This document shows positions 34,309-37,052 of a DNA stretch of 37,052 bases, one piece after another. The stretch is from positions 1 to 37,052 of the forward strand of contig JAPTWQ010000067.1 in assembly GCA_028064945.1 (NCBI GenBank). Direction: 5' to 3'. Both the position numbers and the translations under genes were made by a program. The stretch comes from Nitrospiraceae bacterium. GTDB taxonomy: Bacteria; Nitrospirota_A; Leptospirillia; Leptospirillales; Leptospirillaceae. Below the pieces are notes generated by a model, which was given only the letters and a program-made list of their open reading frames with translations, ran no database searches and was not told where the DNA came from. The number at the start of each line of letters is the position of its first letter. The first letter of the stretch is position 1.

Positions 34309-35517
34309 TCAGGCTTCTCCGATATTCCGGTCTTTGAGGAGAAGCATTGTTCCCGCTGTAATGAGGGCAAGAGTTACCTCGAGGACCTTGATTCTGTAAC
34401 CATGTTCCCAGCCCCATGCGGCAGCGGGTTGGAATCCGAGTATTCCCATCGTGCTGAAAATCTCCAGCTGGGAAAATCCCCTGTTTTTTTTGTCTGTTTT
34501 CAGCCGTGAGGAAACCCGGGTTTTAACCGCTATCGATGTCCAGAGTTCTCCGGCTCCCCAGACAGCCATGCCGGCAATATAAAAGGCCGTTCCGCTGGCA
34601 GGGCCAAGGAGAAGAATGATTGCCGTTGCAAGAAGGAGCGGTCCAGGCAGGAGGTCGAGTCGTTTTTCCGGGTTGATCTGCCTGAAGGACAGAAAGAGTC
34701 CTGATGCGACATGGACAACACTTGAGAGGATGAATCCGACGCCCATCATGATGGCCAGGCCGCTCTGCTCATTGAATCGGAACATCAAAAGTGTCGCGGG
34801 AAATATCGACACCTTCAAAAGTACTCCACCCAGGAGAGTCGAGAGCCATCCCTTCCCCCCAGTTGAAAGGACTCCTCTGGCAAAAGATGGGGAAGGTGCT
34901 TGCTCAGTGTCACTGCTTTTTGGAGGAGAGACTGTTTTTTTTCGGGCCATGTTCGATGCGGTGATGGCCCAGAAAAAGCATAAGGTACCTGGAATGGCCG
35001 TCAGATAGAAGAGCGTGGGGACAGAAAGTCTTCCCGTAAGGGCTGTTGCAACCAGCGGACCGATGATTCCACCGGTCTGGTCAAGTGTCTGTATCCTGGA
35101 AAATGCTCTTGACAGCCACTCTTTGGCAATGACATTTGAGACAAGGGCGTCTCTTGCCGGTCCACGCAACCCCTTTCCAAACCAGGAGACCGACTTCAGG
35201 AGAATAATGGCACCAGGTGCTGACACGACCCCCATGAGGGGTGTTGAGACAGCTGTCAGCCCGTAGCCGATCCTGACAAAAAGACTCTGTTTCCGGGGTG
35301 TTCCTCCCCATTTTGCGGTGCTGATGGCTCCACCCATTCTGGCGACTTCCGCCACTGATTCCATGATTGAAACCGTAACAGCGGTTCCTCCGAGATGAAG
35401 AATCCATAGCGGGAGAAGCATATGGGCCATTTCATAGGCAAAATCGGCATAGAGGCTTGTTTTTCCAAATGCCATGACAATGGCCTGTTCTTCTTTTTCA
35501 ATCTTTGAATCCATCAT
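34309..35517 (-). CDS. Major facilitator superfamily transporter
   Basis: A 402-residue inner-membrane carrier with about 12 helices and a charged central loop near 195-225. GKGLRGPARDALVSN, after the fourth helix, is typical of an MFS group related to drug and metabolite exporters. Substrate unknown. The start is the ATG at 35517, which overlaps the stop of the upstream exchanger gene as ATGA, with AAAGG before it; the open frame continues further upstream. It converges on the small membrane-protein gene. Confidence 0.85.
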   Translation of the reverse strand: MMDSKIEKEEQAIVMAFGKTSLYADFAYEMAHMLLPLWILHLGGTAVTVSIMESVAEVARMGGAISTAKWGGTPRKQSLFVRIGYGLTAVSTPLMGVVSAPGAIILLKSVSWFGKGLRGPARDALVSNVIAKEWLSRAFSRIQTLDQTGGIIGPLVATALTGRLSVPTLFYLTAIPGTLCFFWAITASNMARKKTVSPPKSSDTEQAPSPSFARGVLSTGGKGWLSTLLGGVLLKVSIFPATLLMFRFNEQSGLAIMMGVGFILSSVVHVASGLFLSFRQINPEKRLDLLPGPLLLATAIILLLGPASGTAFYIAGMAVWGAGELWTSIAVKTRVSSRLKTDKKNRGFSQLEIFSTMGILGFQPAAAWGWEHGYRIKVLEVTLALITAGTMLLLKDRNIGEA

Positions 35518-36404
35518 GTGCGCCTTTCCGTCCTTGACCTTGCCCAGAAAGTTGAGAAAAGAAGTGCGCCGATCAGTACCCCTCCTGCCGCAAAATGTCT
35601 TTCCTGAATGATCCACGGGGAGAGAAGGAGTCCTGACGCAAGAGAGACGGTCAATTGAAAGTGGATCGATCCCCAGAGGATTCCATAGGCTGCAGGAATA
35701 TCTCTTTTCCTGAGAAGCATGAAGAGGGAGAGCGCTTCCGGCGATTCTGTCGACAGTGAGGAGAGAACGATGGAGAGGAGAAAAATAGTATCCCCACCGC
35801 CAGATCCTCCAAACTGAAGGATCCCCTTTAACAAGAGGACGGGACCGATAAAAAGAAGTCCGACTCCGGACAAGAACGAAAGGACTGTCCTTAAAAAATG
35901 GGGACTATCCGGTTTGTCTGGAGTCGTGTCGTCCGGATCCTCTCCTTTGACTCCCAAAAGGATGGCCGGGTAGAGAAAGAGAAGCAAAATTGCAACGGTC
36001 CAATGGAGAGCTGGTGAGCGGAAATATCCGGCCAGAAGGGCCAGTGTCAAGCCTGCTGCCAGAATGGGGGCCTCTTTGGCCAGCTGGTTTTTCTCTTGAA
36101 TGGGGACAGGCGATTTTCGGGTGATGAAAAGGGTCATGGGCCAGAGTATGGCGATGAGAAAGAGTGGGGCTCCAAGTATGGCCCCGATCCCGGCATCTTT
36201 TCGTCCCGCTCCGGAGCCACCTAAAAAGGAGAAAAGAGGCAGGATCAGTTCCGGAATGGAAAGAGAGATGTTGCCCAGGATGCGGCGACCGATTGAGTGA
36301 TTTTTGAAAAGATGTTTGGTCAGTGCCTCTGCTGAATGAGAAAAAAGGGCACTTCCCCCGAGAATCAGGAGAAATCCTCCGGCGGTTAAGACTATCGCTG
36401 GCAT
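35514..36404 (-). CDS. CaCA (sodium/calcium exchanger)-like membrane protein
   Basis: A 296-residue polytopic protein with two related halves, as in the Ca2+/cation antiporter family. In the first half the alpha-repeat reads GNISLSIPELILPLFS and later GAILGAPLFLI, in place of the usual GTSLPE and GSNxxN. In the second half it reads SSLSTESPEALSLF and AYGILWGSIHFQL. The key Glu residues stay, while flanking residues differ, so cation choice may have changed. The preferred start is ATG 36404, which begins directly before the first helix; ATG 36458 in frame would add 18 residues and has GGAAGG too close. Coupled to the MFS gene by ATGA. Confidence 0.75.
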   Translation of the reverse strand: MPAIVLTAGGFLLILGGSALFSHSAEALTKHLFKNHSIGRRILGNISLSIPELILPLFSFLGGSGAGRKDAGIGAILGAPLFLIAILWPMTLFITRKSPVPIQEKNQLAKEAPILAAGLTLALLAGYFRSPALHWTVAILLLFLYPAILLGVKGEDPDDTTPDKPDSPHFLRTVLSFLSGVGLLFIGPVLLLKGILQFGGSGGGDTIFLLSIVLSSLSTESPEALSLFMLLRKRDIPAAYGILWGSIHFQLTVSLASGLLLSPWIIQERHFAAGGVLIGALLFSTFWARSRTERRT

Positions 36405-36682
36405 TGGGATTGGCCTGTTTGATATTTTGTTGTGTGGCAGAATGCGAGATGTTGACATCCTTCCGCCGCTAACACTGAGAACGGGTGTGGCAACGGATTC
36501 CCAGGATTACTCAAGGGATTTTGGGGTTCTCCGATGTCCAGATGGAGCGGAGACGGTTGAAGCAGAGGATCGAATGCGTCTTCCGGGAGCCATTCCGCTT
36601 CTTCTTTGGGAAGGGTGACCTGGGGGCTTATTTTGAAGACGGAATGTCCTTTCTGTTCTTTCTGTCGTGCTTTCGTCTTCAT
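36392..36682 (-). CDS. Possible small hypothetical protein
   Basis: A 96-residue frame with a Lys-rich start (MKTKARQKEQK) and a Pro-rich middle; no family recognised. Codon choice resembles its neighbours. It overlaps the preferred exchanger start by 13 bases, similar to other overlaps in the window. The SD (AGGA, one base from ATG) is poor, so it is uncertain. Confidence 0.35.
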   Translation of the reverse strand: MKTKARQKEQKGHSVFKISPQVTLPKEEAEWLPEDAFDPLLQPSPLHLDIGEPQNPLSNPGNPLPHPFSVLAAEGCQHLAFCHTTKYQTGQSQCQR

Positions 36683-36685
36683 ATC

Positions 36686-37052
36686 CTAATGTTCAGTTGC
36701 AGACAAAGCGACAGCATCCGAATTTTTGCCAGGAAATCCAGTCTGCTTTTGATCCGGTTCAGACGAGATTTCAAGAGGCTTGCAGACTATAATGACTTTA
36801 CTAGGGAAGGTTGTCGATCCCGCTTCATGTTCTCGAAGATGCCCCGGATTGTCAATGAGAAGTCCCCGGGGTCCGGAAACAGGCGCCTGATTATTTGGAA
36901 AGAAGGATCTTTTGCAAGGAGACCGATTGAACATCTGCCCGAGCATTCCCCTTCTTAGCCCGAAGGGCAAGAGGGGGGCAATCGGGCGGTTTTGTTTTTC
37001 TTCTTCCTGCTTTTTCAGTCGTTCCCTGAGATTCCACATAGCGTCGGACCGT
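36686..37052 (-). other. Unresolved end of the window
   Basis: Two minus-strand frames compete. One begins at ATG 37039 (MWNLRERLKKQEEEK) and runs 117 residues to TAG 36686, but only its first third looks coding. Another enters from beyond the window (VRRYVESQGTTEKAGRR) and stops at TAA 36891, and may be the C-terminus of a neighbouring gene. Neither shows a family. A plus-strand TATAAT (36788-36793) and a hairpin at 36937-36999 lie inside. Confidence 0.3.
36937..36999 (+). terminator. Large terminator-like hairpin near the window end
   Basis: Nested stems: GCCCGA (36937-36942) with TCGGGC (36982-36987), a CCCC-CTT arm (36948-36956) with AAGAGGGG (36969-36976), and GCCC/GGGC around GAA at the tip. 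GGTTTTGTTTTTC follows. It looks like an intrinsic terminator on the plus strand, though no convincing plus-strand gene ends just before it. Confidence 0.5.

Noticed and set aside
36800..36999. tRNA, tmRNA, 6S or RNase P RNA
   Set aside because: No T-arm, CCA end, tag sequence or RNase P core motifs could be found; only a promoter-like hexamer and a terminator-like hairpin.

Overview
The window looks like the chromosome of a Gram-negative, chemolithotroph-like bacterium. It carries a beta-barrel protein ending in Phe, several lipoproteins, a heptosyltransferase-type glycosyltransferase and a TolC/RND efflux system. GC content is moderate (roughly mid-50s by eye). Many starts are TTG or GTG with good Shine-Dalgarno (SD) sites. 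The mix of genes reminds me of Leptospirillum-type Nitrospirota, but that is inference from gene flavour only; no rRNA or marker gene settles it.

Layout. 1-2945 (+): the end of an outer-membrane barrel gene, then ammonium transporter amt and PII protein glnK, closed by a strong terminator shared with the converging copA. 2942-9973 (-): copper ATPase copA, an MFS transporter, a GT9 glycosyltransferase and a di-heme cytochrome b whose promoter sits in a 36-bp tandem duplication, then a lipoprotein with carbohydrate-binding-like beta-sandwich repeats. 9945-14893: an EamA permease (+), a secreted PLD-family nuclease-like protein (-), a TrxC-type thioredoxin (+) and an M1 aminopeptidase (+). 14892-18384: a YHS-SLOG fusion (-), then ynfA and uvrB (+) overlapping by ATGA, then a DUF4321 protein (-).

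18839-23211 (+) is a signalling operon: a globin-coupled (heme-sensor) PAS histidine kinase, a single-domain response regulator, and a REC-GGDEF-EAL protein with a degenerate zinc-binding-type (CZB) tail. It should link gas or redox sensing to cyclic di-GMP.

23418-30879 (+) is a compact efflux operon: an ArsR-family repressor with a striking 14-2-14 AT-rich inverted repeat at its promoter, a TolC-like channel, a membrane-fusion protein, an HAE-type RND pump, a YgaP-like DUF2892 protein and an MDR zinc alcohol dehydrogenase, ending in a strong terminator. Neighbouring start and stop codons overlap through the pump genes. The regulator/DUF2892 pair suggests reactive sulfur or thiol stress rather than metal.

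30878-37052: a small exported histidine-containing protein (-), a decayed TnpB transposon remnant, then an operon (+) of a small acidic protein, a FlgO-like lipoprotein, a lipid-anchored prohibitin/SPFH protein, a Bcp peroxiredoxin and a small membrane protein. It is followed by a converging MFS transporter and CaCA-like exchanger (-), and a poorly resolved end with weak minus-strand reading frames and a plus-strand terminator-like hairpin.
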